From positions 1 through 37,663 of IMG/VR virus record IMGVR_UViG_3300024921_000004: 37,663 nt of DNA; one strand, given 5' to 3'. Below the pieces are notes generated by a model. The model was not told the origin of the DNA. It saw nothing but the letters and a program-made list of their open reading frames with translations, and ran no database searches. The DNA is from a virus. Below are positions 15,837 to 23,919 of this stretch, one piece after another (position 1 is the first letter of the stretch; every line of letters begins with the position of its first letter). Position numbers and translations under genes: made by a program.

Positions 15837-16286
15837 TTAGGTCTTTTGTGTCGCCAAAAAATCTTCAGTCGTCACACCCATTTTTGCCGCCATGTCGGCC
15901 TGCTCCTTACTTAATGCCGCAGTCCCGGTCTGTTTCCCGTCCACTTGCTTGGTTAGCAGTGCCAGTGGCTTTTTCGTGGCCAAGTATTCAGTCAGCGACG
16001 CCAACGGCTGCTTTTCCGCCCAGGCTTTTTGTGCGGGAGCTAATAGGCCTTCGGTTAACGCGGTCTGCAACAGCGCCGCATGATCTTCTTGCTCCTTAGC
16101 CAAGGCCGCTGCGGCCTTTTCTTGGTCGAGAGCGTCAACTCTGGTTTTCAGAGTGTCGCGCTCCGTGGTTAACGCTGCCACCTGAGTGCTTAGTCCATCA
16201 CGCTCGACGGTTAGCGATGCCACCTTGTTGCTCAGGCCGTCGCGCTCAACAGCCAGCGCGGCCAGCTGTTCTTTTTCAGTTGCCAT
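15837..16286 (-). CDS. nested scaffold protein (Mu gpZ-like), in-frame internal start
   Basis: An ATG at 16286, preceded by AAGGGAGAACGAT (a strong ribosome site), starts a 149-residue protein in the same frame as the protease. It begins MATEKEQLAALAVERDG and consists of heptad repeats VERDGLSxxVAxLTxER, an alpha-helical coiled coil, then a C-terminal capsid-binding-like end (KMGVTTEDFLATQKT). Mu makes gpZ from gpI the same way. The separate start gives excess scaffold over protease. Confidence 0.75.
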   Translation of the reverse strand: MATEKEQLAALAVERDGLSNKVASLTVERDGLSTQVAALTTERDTLKTRVDALDQEKAAAALAKEQEDHAALLQTALTEGLLAPAQKAWAEKQPLASLTEYLATKKPLALLTKQVDGKQTGTAALSKEQADMAAKMGVTTEDFLATQKT

Positions 16287-16823
16287 ATCGTTCTCCCTTG
16301 TGGGTTTAAGTAAATCAAAGCGCTTGGATAACGCCGCCATATCCAGTGAGTCCAAGCCATCTAAAGCGGGGGTATTGGTCAGCGCCACCGAGACGATCTC
16401 CATGACTTCACCGGTGCGTTCGTAATAAAAAAACACGGCGCTGATGTAGCGATATTCTTTTGCTTGGATACGGGCCTTGGCGGTCGCAGTCCAGCCAATG
16501 CCAACTGCGTAAAGGCCTTTGCCTTCGCGCCACTCCATCTCATGGAACCAACCCGCAGCAATCACCGGCTGACCATTCCACTCGGAACGCAGACTTTGGT
16601 GCTCATAATCAATCAGGGTGTCGTTTTTGAGTTCAGCCATGCGTGCTATCACCTGCGCGGCAATGGCCGCATCCAGCATCCAGGCATCGCATTCACGCGG
16701 GCGATCATCAGTACCGCGAAATGGACCAGGCGGCAGCAAATGCGCTTCGGTAGTGACACCGTCGGCACCGACGGCAATCTCGAAGGACAGCACGGCAAGC
16801 TTAGTGATGAGTTTGTTTGGCAT
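15837..16823 (-). CDS. prohead protease with C-terminal scaffold (Mu gpI-like)
   Basis: This 328-residue protein joins a serine protease of the Mu I family (about residues 1-180: ITKLAVLSFEIAVGADGVTT, TLIDYEHQSLRSEWNG with the catalytic-type histidine, YRYISAVFFYYERTGEVMEI) to a coiled-coil scaffold. I choose the ATG at 16823 (MPNKLITKL) with an AGAGG site; the open frame extends to 16913, but that part contains the late palindrome and is more likely promoter and leader. A second, internal start gives the scaffold alone. Confidence 0.85.
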   Translation of the reverse strand: MPNKLITKLAVLSFEIAVGADGVTTEAHLLPPGPFRGTDDRPRECDAWMLDAAIAAQVIARMAELKNDTLIDYEHQSLRSEWNGQPVIAAGWFHEMEWREGKGLYAVGIGWTATAKARIQAKEYRYISAVFFYYERTGEVMEIVSVALTNTPALDGLDSLDMAALSKRFDLLKPTRENDMATEKEQLAALAVERDGLSNKVASLTVERDGLSTQVAALTTERDTLKTRVDALDQEKAAAALAKEQEDHAALLQTALTEGLLAPAQKAWAEKQPLASLTEYLATKKPLALLTKQVDGKQTGTAALSKEQADMAAKMGVTTEDFLATQKT

Positions 16824-16850
16824 ATCGACCTCTAAAAACGTGTTGAGGTC

Positions 16851-16897
16851 ATTGTCGGGGAAACGAAGGAAACTAACAGCGCTGGAAATGTTTCCAG
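16851..16897 (-). promoter_or_regulatory. putative late promoter C for protease, capsid and tail genes
   Basis: CTGGAAATGTTTCCAG at 16882-16897 is followed on the minus strand by 25 bp and then GACAAT (16856-16851), a usable -10. The protease ATG is 58 bp from the palindrome. The region from here to the mor gene (16898-17053) holds no gene I can support; a GCCGC/GCGGC inverted repeat lies near 16934-16947. Confidence 0.65.
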
Positions 16898-17053
16898 CTG
16901 AAGGGAGGGGCAAGCGAAATAGAAGCGATTTGAGCCGCTTTAGCGGCGGCTGTCGTTAAATGGCATGAGTAAAAATCTTTGAATGCAACAGCGGCCTTTC
17001 AAATGGCATGCTGAGCCATTAGCGGGGTTTGGATGAGGCGTTTTTTGTAAAAT

Positions 17054-17089
17054 GTGAGTAGATACGCAAAATATTGCGTATCTACTCAC
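17054..17089 (-). terminator. 16-bp perfect-stem hairpin at the end of mor
   Basis: GTGAGTAGATACGCAA (17054-17069) is mirrored exactly by TTGCGTATCTACTCAC (17074-17089), with a 4-base loop. It overlaps the mor stop codon. On the minus strand it is followed by ATTTTACAAAAAA, a weak T-tract. It probably ends the early transcript and separates it from the late capsid operon. Confidence 0.6.
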
Positions 17090-17507
17090 CGAATAAATCC
17101 AACTGCCCGCCGTTATCCTTGCCTCGGATATTAGTGATCTGGCGACTGGATAGGTTATAGCGTTTTGCTTGACGGGCAATGCTTTCTTTGTGGGCATTAC
17201 CAATGATCGCCGCATTGCGGTGCATGGCCAGTAGCTTGTCGGGCTTGGGTAGCCAAATCCGGTTATTGCTGTCCAAGTGCGGCTGAAGCACGTGTCGCAA
17301 GCGGACCAGCTCATCCTCCTGCAGGCCCAACGCTCTCGATTTTTTAAGCGGGATGTGAACGTTGACCCCGCCGTAATCGCGCAGCCATTCCTGGGCTCTT
17401 GAGAATCCCAAGGCCTTGACCACCGCTCGCAATACAGGCGGCAGTGTGGCTAATAGGGCGGGATCGACATCGGGGAATTCCATATCAAAGCTTCCGCTTC
17501 TGCTCAC
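17082..17507 (-). CDS. mor: Mor/C-family middle/late transcription activator
   Basis: The 141-residue protein belongs to the Mor activator family, dimeric proteins that bind upstream of the -35 region and bring in sigma-70 RNA polymerase. The N-terminal dimerisation part includes EWLRDYGGVNVHIPLKKSR. The C-terminal helix-turn-helix is RNAAIIGNAHKESIARQAKR with YNLSSRQITNIRGK, close to the Mor/C consensus. It is the last gene of the early operon. No second activator (C) is present, so it probably acts directly on the late promoters that carry the CTGGAAAtgTTTCCAG palindrome. Confidence 0.85.
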   Translation of the reverse strand: MSRSGSFDMEFPDVDPALLATLPPVLRAVVKALGFSRAQEWLRDYGGVNVHIPLKKSRALGLQEDELVRLRHVLQPHLDSNNRIWLPKPDKLLAMHRNAAIIGNAHKESIARQAKRYNLSSRQITNIRGKDNGGQLDLFGE

Positions 17508-17512
17508 GTCCC

Positions 17513-17986
17513 TTACCTACATCCATGTAGGCAACGGCTCAACATAGCTTTAAGGGCTTCGATAATCGCCTGACACTCCTGGTCTGTCAGGCTGTCCAGG
17601 TCAGCGACGTTATGCGCGGTTTGGCGGGCGCAAAAGGTCAATAATGCAGGGCGAGTGGCATTGTTTATCTTACCCGCATCACCTAGCCGCCCCCATAGTT
17701 TGACCATCAGCCCGATTTGAGCCGACACCCTTTTCGGAGCTGCCGTCTGCTTGCTGCCGCGAAAGACTTTCTGACGTGGCCAGCCGCGCTGCGCGTAATC
17801 GTCCAGTACTGCGCCCAGCTGAGCCAGATTAAGACTGCTGGCCGAGATGCGGCTATCAATGGCGATAGCGCCATGCCGTACCAGCAGCGCGCGATGGATG
17901 TCGTCGTTCCAGCCGGACAGGTTTTTCTCTGCCCAGCCTTTGGCGATGCCTACGAGTTGTCTGTAGTGCTTGATAAGATCAGTCAT
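17513..17986 (-). CDS. gemA: GemA-family regulator (Mu gp16-like, DUF1018)
   Basis: This 157-residue protein is a GemA homologue: VGIAKGWAEKNLSGWNDDIH at the start, LGAVLDDYAQRGWPRQKVFR in the middle and ISAQIGLMVKLWGRL-like PKRVSAQIGLMVKLWGRLG. It lies directly upstream of mor, as in Mu. In Mu it alters host gene expression and DNA topology; its role here is inferred from the family. It is followed closely by mor with no visible promoter. Confidence 0.8.
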   Translation of the reverse strand: MTDLIKHYRQLVGIAKGWAEKNLSGWNDDIHRALLVRHGAIAIDSRISASSLNLAQLGAVLDDYAQRGWPRQKVFRGSKQTAAPKRVSAQIGLMVKLWGRLGDAGKINNATRPALLTFCARQTAHNVADLDSLTDQECQAIIEALKAMLSRCLHGCR

Positions 17987-17990
17987 TATT

Positions 17991-18446
17991 TTACCCAGTA
18001 TTGATTTGTTGATTTTCGGGTTCCGGCTCTATGATTTCTTTCAGTGCAGCCCGGCTTTGTTCTCGTTCGCCTTTTGTTGCCCTCATTTCTTGGCTTTTAG
18101 TCAGCCGCGCTACGATTTCACGCAATTTGGCCTTATATTGCTCGCGCTCTTCGGGCGTTAAGGGAGGCCCAGGCAATGCCTTAGGCGGCGCGCGACTGCC
18201 CAGATGATCTATAAACAGCTTGGGCGACGGCCAGTACTCGCAACTGCGAAACAACGTTGTAAATGACCGTTGCACTCTGGCACGGTCCAGCTGCTCATCC
18301 CATTGGATACGACTACTGCTGATACCCTCCAACCAGACTTCCGCCGTACCGACGATGGCATCTTCCGGCGGTGTGCCTTGCAGGCGTAGCGCCAGCAGCT
18401 TTTGCAAGCCGGTGATAATTTCTACCTTCAACCAATCAGCCGCCAT
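17991..18446 (-). CDS. early-region protein of unknown function
   Basis: I do not recognise a named family. The 151-residue protein has a helical start (EIITGLQKLLALRLQGTPPE), a central RVQRSFTTLFRSCEYWPSPK with LFIDHLGSR, and a charged helical tail (PPLTPEEREQYKAKLREIVA). The WPSP...L...L pattern recalls small early proteins of B3/BcepMu-type phages. A GGAGG site precedes the start and the ORF overlaps the previous gene by 11 bp, so it belongs to the early operon. Confidence 0.7.
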   Translation of the reverse strand: MAADWLKVEIITGLQKLLALRLQGTPPEDAIVGTAEVWLEGISSSRIQWDEQLDRARVQRSFTTLFRSCEYWPSPKLFIDHLGSRAPPKALPGPPLTPEEREQYKAKLREIVARLTKSQEMRATKGEREQSRAALKEIIEPEPENQQINTG

Positions 18447-18921
18447 TTTTTAACGCCTCCAGCGCAGCAATTCCGGCCAGTGTCTTTGACTGCTTGCCTG
18501 TATTAACCATTGCCGTCGTCGGGTCGGTAACGATCTGGCCGGGCGTAGGCCGCCAATTGCTGATCACCTTATACAGCCACCCATGCCCTTTCAGCGGCGT
18601 TTTCAATCGCCCCTCATCACGAGCGATTGTGGCTTGGTCGATAGCCCATAACCATGCTTCCAACGGTGCTTCAAACACGTGTCCATCTCGACTGATACGC
18701 TTCGCCTGAATATCCGGCGCAATCTCAGCCAGCAGCGTGCTGACCCGCTTCATGCTCAAGTCCTGCGCCTTGGGTCGGAACAGCGCCAGGTAACGCACCA
18801 ACGCCGAGCCCAGCGGCATAGACAACTTAAATAGGGTTTGTAGCGCCTCGCGGGCGCTTTCATGGGCGACCAGCGCATCCAGCGATGCAGTAGTACCGCA
18901 GCAAGGGCAGCGCGTTTTCAT
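18436..18921 (-). CDS. zinc-ribbon early protein, possibly DNA-binding
   Basis: This 161-residue protein opens MKTRCPCCGTTASLDALVAH, with a CPCC metal site, followed by a helical region (LGSALVRYLALFRPKAQDLS) and a conserved-looking LKTPLKGHGWLYKVISNW. Proteins of this shape are common in the early region of B3- and BcepMu-like phages; function is unknown. The start at 18921 forms an ATGA overlap with the previous gene. The open frame 33 bases upstream has no ribosome site. Confidence 0.7.
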   Translation of the reverse strand: MKTRCPCCGTTASLDALVAHESAREALQTLFKLSMPLGSALVRYLALFRPKAQDLSMKRVSTLLAEIAPDIQAKRISRDGHVFEAPLEAWLWAIDQATIARDEGRLKTPLKGHGWLYKVISNWRPTPGQIVTDPTTAMVNTGKQSKTLAGIAALEALKNGG

Positions 18922-19127
18922 CTGTAGCACTCTAACGCCGGGGCAACCAGCCACTGGTATAGCGTGATGAGCTGGGCTGCTACGGCGACGGCGGCAATAA
19001 CGCGGGTAACCAGAAGCGCGCGGCCCTTTTCGTCCAGCTCGCGCACTTGCTGTTCGATCAGCCTGCCGTGTATCATTAGCCGCTCGCCTAAGTCGACCAT
19101 CTTCAATTGTTGTTTTGCTGTTAACAT
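18918..19127 (-). CDS. small membrane protein of the early operon
   Basis: The 69-residue protein has a charged N-terminal helix (KMVDLGERLMIHGRLIEQQV) and one hydrophobic segment (VIAAVAVAAQLITLYQWLV) near the C-terminus, probably a single membrane span. GGGG precedes the start. I recognise no family. Its place between the B gene and the zinc-ribbon gene suggests an accessory early role. Confidence 0.6.
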   Translation of the reverse strand: MLTAKQQLKMVDLGERLMIHGRLIEQQVRELDEKGRALLVTRVIAAVAVAAQLITLYQWLVAPALECYR

Positions 19128-19136
19128 TTTATTCCC

Positions 19137-19340
19137 CTAGTGCTGTGTCTGGGATTGAGCGATTGCACCCAAGCCGACCGCTGACATGCGCCGCGCAAGG
19201 AGATCCACCAAACAATCACCCAGCTGCGTAGCGAGCGTAACGGTTTGGCCGTTCTTTATTTGCTCTGTGGTATGTATGGCGTGGGCATTTATTTTCACCC
19301 CTTCGCCGTTGTCTTCCAGTTCAAGGATAAATTTACTCAT
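19137..19340 (-). CDS. small early protein of unknown function
   Basis: This 67-residue protein (MSKFILELEDNGEGVKINAH...) is not recognised. It has a short beta-rich start, then a helical end (LGDCLVDLLARRMSAVGLGA). The start at 19340 overlaps the end of the preceding small gene (ATGAGTAA), so the two are coupled; a Met two codons upstream is possible. Confidence 0.6.
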   Translation of the reverse strand: MSKFILELEDNGEGVKINAHAIHTTEQIKNGQTVTLATQLGDCLVDLLARRMSAVGLGAIAQSQTQH

Positions 19341-19512
19341 CTTCAAGCCCCCAATTGTTGCTCATCATTCGCCAGCCAAACGCACGATAACTGTGATCCA
19401 TTGCTCGTCGCCAATGATATTCGTCATATACAAAAAACCGCTGTCTATTGCTCCTGATGCGTTTTCGTGGATTTAATCGACGTGCTTTTTCGCTTAACAT
19501 TTCTTTGCGCAT
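19333..19512 (-). CDS. small basic early protein of unknown function
   Basis: This 59-residue protein (MRKEMLSEKARRLNPRKRIR...) is preceded by a clear GAGGAG site 8 bases before the ATG. It is rich in Arg and aromatic residues (RQRFFVYDEYHWRRAMDHSY) and may bind nucleic acid. It fills the space between the B gene and the next small gene, overlapping the latter by 8 bp. I recognise no family. Confidence 0.6.
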   Translation of the reverse strand: MRKEMLSEKARRLNPRKRIRSNRQRFFVYDEYHWRRAMDHSYRAFGWRMMSNNWGLEDE

Positions 19513-19530
19513 ATATAACTTGCTCCTCTA

Positions 19531-20490
19531 TCACGCTATGGGTTTCAGGCACAGAGCCTGTTTGGCGACGGCATCAACCAGCGTCACGTTCAGTTCGCGG
19601 TCATTGCGGAATTGCTGTACAGAGGCAATCAAACCCTCTACCAGCATGCGTGCGCTGCCTCGGCAATAAGCGTACAGGCGGGCTACCACCTCATCAGCCA
19701 CCTCTTCGTCACCGAACGCCGTCTGCACCAATGCGGCAGCATCATCGGCGCTGATTTTTCGCACCGTTTCCGGCCAGAATCCGGCCCGGCTCCTGATCTG
19801 GTCAAACTGGCCATGCTCAGGCTTGATCAGAGTCGTCAAATACTCGGTGCCGCACAAGCAGATGCCGACATTGGTCATGTCGCGCAATCGGCGCAGCGTG
19901 TGCAGTACATGCGGGGTTAGCGTCTCCGCCTCATCGACAATCAGCAAACTGTCAGTATTAGCCAGCACATCAATCACGGCGCGGAACTTGTCGTCTATGC
20001 TGCCCTTACTATCTACACCCGTGACCAGCCGTGCCAGTAACTTTACCAAGCTTTGCGTGGTCATGAACGGCGTCGCCTCAATCAGATAGGTGTTAGGCGT
20101 GGTGCGCTGATAATGCTTGGCGGCAAAGGTTTTACCGGTACCGACATAAGCCGACAACACTGCAAAATTACGGTAGCGCCTAGCCATCTGGAAACAGGTC
20201 ATTGCCAGCCTGAACACGCTGGTTTCTACCGGGGCCAGCACATCCGACTCCGATTCTTCTGCGTGGCGCATGGCGTTGCTGATGCTGACCAACAGCGGAC
20301 TGGGCGAGGTTGCATAGGTGCCTTTGATGATCTGGTTTAAGCTGCTCGGCGATACGCGCGCCAATCTCGCCAGGGCAGCTTGGGTATGTTTTTTGTCAGC
20401 TCCCAGCCACGCATTAACCTCGGCGATCAGCTGTATATCTTCGGCCGTATAATGCTCGGGGTACGACACGGCATTTTTTGGTTGACTCAT
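19531..20490 (-). CDS. B: transposition ATPase B (AAA+, Mu B-like)
   Basis: The 319-residue protein is the target-selecting, transposase-activating ATPase. An N-terminal helix-turn-helix (ALARLARVSPSSLNQIIKGT) precedes the AAA domain. Walker A is SAYVGTGKTFAAK near residue 120, Walker B is SLLIVDEAETL near 170, and SRAGFWPETVRKISADDAAA lies near the C-terminus. It binds DNA and delivers transposase A to the target. The start overlaps the DUF3164 gene by 4 bp. Confidence 0.9.
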   Translation of the reverse strand: MSQPKNAVSYPEHYTAEDIQLIAEVNAWLGADKKHTQAALARLARVSPSSLNQIIKGTYATSPSPLLVSISNAMRHAEESESDVLAPVETSVFRLAMTCFQMARRYRNFAVLSAYVGTGKTFAAKHYQRTTPNTYLIEATPFMTTQSLVKLLARLVTGVDSKGSIDDKFRAVIDVLANTDSLLIVDEAETLTPHVLHTLRRLRDMTNVGICLCGTEYLTTLIKPEHGQFDQIRSRAGFWPETVRKISADDAAALVQTAFGDEEVADEVVARLYAYCRGSARMLVEGLIASVQQFRNDRELNVTLVDAVAKQALCLKPIA

Positions 20491-21173
20491 GCTTCCTCCT
20501 CAGCCGATAAAAAATCAAACTCAAACCCTTCAGGAAAATCAACCGCCGACATCGATAGCGGAATAGCAATCTTCTGTTGAGCTTCATTCATATAAAACGC
20601 ATCGATAAACCAGCAGGTCCGCACCGGTTTATAGGCTTGCAAAATAGTATTCACGCCGTCGGTAAAATTGACGTCGTTATATTCCTCTGACATCTGCTTG
20701 AGCTCCAGAACACGGCTGGCCCGTAAATTACCTTTCTGGTCTTTTTTAAGAAGCCGGAAAAGGGAATGTACAAGTTTTGATGAGTTCGGGTCTTTCGCCA
20801 AAGATTCGATATAGGTGTTGACCTTTTGGACACCCGCCGACACGGTATCATCCCAGCCATCGTTGACCCGGTAGCCGATAGTAATGCCGTACTTGTCGGT
20901 GGAAAAGGTGTGGCTCTGCTGTTTATCGACCACACCATAAACAGTCGCCTTCATCTCCAGCAGGTCTTTAAAGTAGGCAAAGGTTTCGGCTTTTATCGCG
21001 CTTAAATCGGTTGATACGTAAATCAGTTTGGCAACAGCACCAGGCACGGTGGTATTGACCAGTTCCTTGTAGGCTTTTCGGTCTTGCGCCGTCGCTTGGC
21101 GTTTTTGGCGTAATAAATCCTCAAGCTGTTGTTCCGATAGTTGGCTTGGGGCAATCAAGGTTTCTGCAGACAT
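20487..21173 (-). CDS. DUF3164-family early phage protein
   Basis: This 228-residue protein matches DUF3164: KLIYVSTDLSAIKAETFAYF early on, then TFSTDKYGITIGYRVNDGWD and INEAxxKIxIPLS-like YMNEAQQKIAIPLSMS near the end. The family is common next to transposase genes in Mu-like phages and has no settled function. Here it lies between A and B. Confidence 0.8.
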   Translation of the reverse strand: MSAETLIAPSQLSEQQLEDLLRQKRQATAQDRKAYKELVNTTVPGAVAKLIYVSTDLSAIKAETFAYFKDLLEMKATVYGVVDKQQSHTFSTDKYGITIGYRVNDGWDDTVSAGVQKVNTYIESLAKDPNSSKLVHSLFRLLKKDQKGNLRASRVLELKQMSEEYNDVNFTDGVNTILQAYKPVRTCWFIDAFYMNEAQQKIAIPLSMSAVDFPEGFEFDFLSAEEEA

Positions 21174-21183
21174 GGTTTAATCC

Positions 21184-22851
21184 TTACTTAAATGTTAAAA
21201 GGTCAATCTCAATAGGTTCCGGCAAGACGCTGGAGGTCTCTGTATTTAGCATCGCATCTGCGCCGACAACAATCGCATCGACGTCGATCACCATACCGGC
21301 GCGGTCTTGTTGCTCTATCATTTTCTGTTCCAAGCGCTTAATGGCGTCACTGGCGCGGTTGAGGCGCTTTTCTTCCATACGGTTGGGCGCAATGGCATCA
21401 ATCGCGTTGATCAAATGAGCGTCGCATATCCAGCGCCCATCCAGGGTGCGAATGATGGCCACGCTGTCATCCATCAGGTCATATTCCAAGATCACCTTGG
21501 TACCATTAAACGCTTCCAGATCGGCGTTCTTGTAACTGCGCTTGCCGTGGGCGATGCTTGCCCGCTTAACCGTCAATTCAACCGCTTGACGCTTGAGTTC
21601 TATCTCTGCCATATTCGCAGGTATCGGCACCAGCCCCTCCCATAGTGAGGCTTTGGTAACCCCTTTGTTTTCAGGGTGCGGACGGCTGGCGTAACGCTGC
21701 AACCAATCGTTAAACGCCTCGGTAAACTCGGCTTGGGTCGGCAATTGCAGTCTGCCAGCCTTAATTTCGCGCACGGTTTCCTGCAGTACCTCGGCCGCCA
21801 TGTCATGACCGCAGTAAAACCGAGGCCGCCACAGCTTTAAAAAATCCCGCTTTATCTCGACAAACAAGCGCTCGATCCAACCCTTGCCGTGCGGATTGCC
21901 AGGCAATGAATGGATGATTTCCTGCACACCGGCGCGTTTGTAGAACCCAATCTGATCATCGCTCATCAGCTTGTTCTTGTAGCCCGAGCCGTTATCGACA
22001 TAGATAAACAGCGGCACGTGATTCCAACGAGCAAAGCATTCCGCCCACATGTTCTGCACGGCTACCGTGCCTTCGTGCTCATCGGCCCGCCAGCCCACTA
22101 CTACGCGGGACCTCAAGTCAATAGCCACAGTCAGCTCAGGACGCCATATTTTTCCGGTTACCGGGTGAGCCAGATACACGTCGGCCCGATAACCATCGGC
22201 TACGTATACATCGCCGGGCAAAGCGTTATCGGTGCAGCGGCGGATATATTGCTTCTTGGTCAGCCGATACAGGTTCTTGCCGATCCGCGCCGGGCTATTG
22301 CGGCCGAGCATGGCGGGGACGCTGGTTAAATACGCCCGAACCTGATCGTAGGTGCAGGCAAATTTATCCACTTCCACCAGTTGCCTATAGACCACCGACA
22401 TTTCAGGCTGCCCCGGCTGGTTGTAATACTCCAGAGCGGGACCCCACCAAATCGGGATTTCACTCAGCACCCGGCCTTTGTGATTCTCCAGCAGCTCGAC
22501 CCTGCCGCCGCCGACTGTTTTGATCTTACGCCATTCAAAAATGGCATTACGCGCCGGGGCCAATCGATCCGCTTTGGCGGCACGCTTAAGGGCAGCTTGC
22601 AGGTATGGGTTAAGCGAACCCACTTCGGCTTTAGCCAATAAAAGCTCAATAGCCTTACTGGCGCTTAGGCCGGTTTTCTCCAGCTCAAGCACCGCTTCAA
22701 CTATATCCAGCCTGGCTGTCGCTACCTCACGCTGGCTTTCGCTGGCCTCTCTCCACGGATCGCGCTGACGTAGCGCAATCACCTGTCCTGTAGTTCTGAC
22801 GGCGGGCGTCGCTTGATCAAGCCGCTGAATAAAGGCATTCTGTTTGCGCAT
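21184..22851 (-). CDS. A: DDE transposase A (Mu A-like)
   Basis: The 555-residue protein catalyses strand cleavage and transfer for replicative transposition. An N-terminal DNA-binding part (about residues 1-200) precedes the RNase H-fold core. I place the acidic triad at DVYVADGYRAD (about 220), FIYVDNGSGYKN (about 285) and GKGWIERLFVEIKRD (about 325). A Mu-type C-terminal beta-barrel and a tail that could bind B (EQKMIEQQDRAG) follow. It is shorter than Mu A (663 residues). Its target sites are probably the TTGAATTCCGGA repeats at both ends. Confidence 0.9.
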   Translation of the reverse strand: MRKQNAFIQRLDQATPAVRTTGQVIALRQRDPWREASESQREVATARLDIVEAVLELEKTGLSASKAIELLLAKAEVGSLNPYLQAALKRAAKADRLAPARNAIFEWRKIKTVGGGRVELLENHKGRVLSEIPIWWGPALEYYNQPGQPEMSVVYRQLVEVDKFACTYDQVRAYLTSVPAMLGRNSPARIGKNLYRLTKKQYIRRCTDNALPGDVYVADGYRADVYLAHPVTGKIWRPELTVAIDLRSRVVVGWRADEHEGTVAVQNMWAECFARWNHVPLFIYVDNGSGYKNKLMSDDQIGFYKRAGVQEIIHSLPGNPHGKGWIERLFVEIKRDFLKLWRPRFYCGHDMAAEVLQETVREIKAGRLQLPTQAEFTEAFNDWLQRYASRPHPENKGVTKASLWEGLVPIPANMAEIELKRQAVELTVKRASIAHGKRSYKNADLEAFNGTKVILEYDLMDDSVAIIRTLDGRWICDAHLINAIDAIAPNRMEEKRLNRASDAIKRLEQKMIEQQDRAGMVIDVDAIVVGADAMLNTETSSVLPEPIEIDLLTFK

Positions 22852-22854
22852 GGT

Positions 22855-23919
22855 TTAACCCCCTTTTTTAGGGCGGCCTGGGCCTTTGGGCTGGTTATCC
22901 TGGCGCTTCTTCTCGCGCTCGGCCTTGGCCGCAAAGAGCTTGCGCTCAAGCAGCTGATATTCAAACAGCCAGTCTGATGCCTCGGCATCAGTCAGGCGAT
23001 GCTCGCCAAGCACCGATTCCGGCAGGTCGCTCACCGGCGCGTAGTCCTTAATTTTGTTCAGTGTGTCCATGGCACGAGCAGTAACGACATGGGCCGTTAC
23101 CCAGATTTGCTCCAGGCGCATCCGCCATTCCGGTGTTGACGTGTCCTCGTTTGCGGTCTCTTCAAACATCGCCCAAAGGCTGTTTAAAGCCAATTCGCAT
23201 TCGGCTTGGTGTACTAAACATTCCTCGCGGACAAAGTGGGTTTGCGGGCTGAACTGATACACCGGGTTGCGTTGCTTCATCTTGGCGATCACTGCATCCC
23301 GGTGCTCTATCTCGCTCTCCAGCCGCTTACCACGCTGTTCAGCGGAACGCAGGTGCTCGCGGAGTTGGCCGTAGGTCATCGTTTCGGCAACACCCAGCAT
23401 GTCCTGGTCTTTTTCGGTGCCCCGATCAAAGACCTCTTGCGGCAGCCCGGCCAGCAGTAGCGCCTGTTTTTTGCCTATCGTGAGCACCTTGCTGCGCTGG
23501 GCTTCGGGTAGCCGGGCGTAGAACCTGGCGATCTTGATGCACTCGTAAACACGCGGCTCTGATAAGCCTCTGCTCGCAATAAAATCCTTAAAGGTATCGA
23601 CTACGCCCGTCGTAGTCGCATTTATCAACACCTCTTGTGCCGCCCAAAAGGCCGCTCCAGCGCGACAGGCTTTTAATAAACTCTGGTTCAACTCCTCCGT
23701 GCCTAAGTCCATCAGCTCTTTAGCGTTCATGGAGGTAAAGCCGAAATCGTCCAGACACACTTGTAGTTGAGCCCTGCTTGCATCATCAGTAGCGAAGATC
23801 ATTTCCTCGCCAATTACCGGCTGCAATGCCCGGACTTTTATAACAGGAGCCTCATCTGCAGACGCAACTGGCGCACTGCCAATGCCTAGATCTATTTCTT
23901 CTTTGACTTTTTTAGTCAT
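22855..23919 (-). CDS. DUF3102-like early protein
   Basis: This 354-residue protein contains LLKACRAGAAFWAAQEVLIN followed by FIASRGLSEPRVYECIKIAR and LTIGKKQALLLAGLPQEVFD, a layout like DUF3102, which I associate with phage replication or regulation. A coiled coil follows (REHLRSAEQRGKRLESEIEH). The C-terminus ends KGPGRPKKGG, an AT-hook-like GRP motif that may bind the minor groove. It is coupled to its neighbours by short overlaps and gaps; the family call is tentative. Confidence 0.55.
   Translation of the reverse strand: MTKKVKEEIDLGIGSAPVASADEAPVIKVRALQPVIGEEMIFATDDASRAQLQVCLDDFGFTSMNAKELMDLGTEELNQSLLKACRAGAAFWAAQEVLINATTTGVVDTFKDFIASRGLSEPRVYECIKIARFYARLPEAQRSKVLTIGKKQALLLAGLPQEVFDRGTEKDQDMLGVAETMTYGQLREHLRSAEQRGKRLESEIEHRDAVIAKMKQRNPVYQFSPQTHFVREECLVHQAECELALNSLWAMFEETANEDTSTPEWRMRLEQIWVTAHVVTARAMDTLNKIKDYAPVSDLPESVLGEHRLTDAEASDWLFEYQLLERKLFAAKAEREKKRQDNQPKGPGRPKKGG

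Noticed and set aside
16823-16913. N-terminal extension of the protease
   Set aside because: The extension contains the late palindrome and -10, and the ATG at 16823 has the better ribosome site and the family start.
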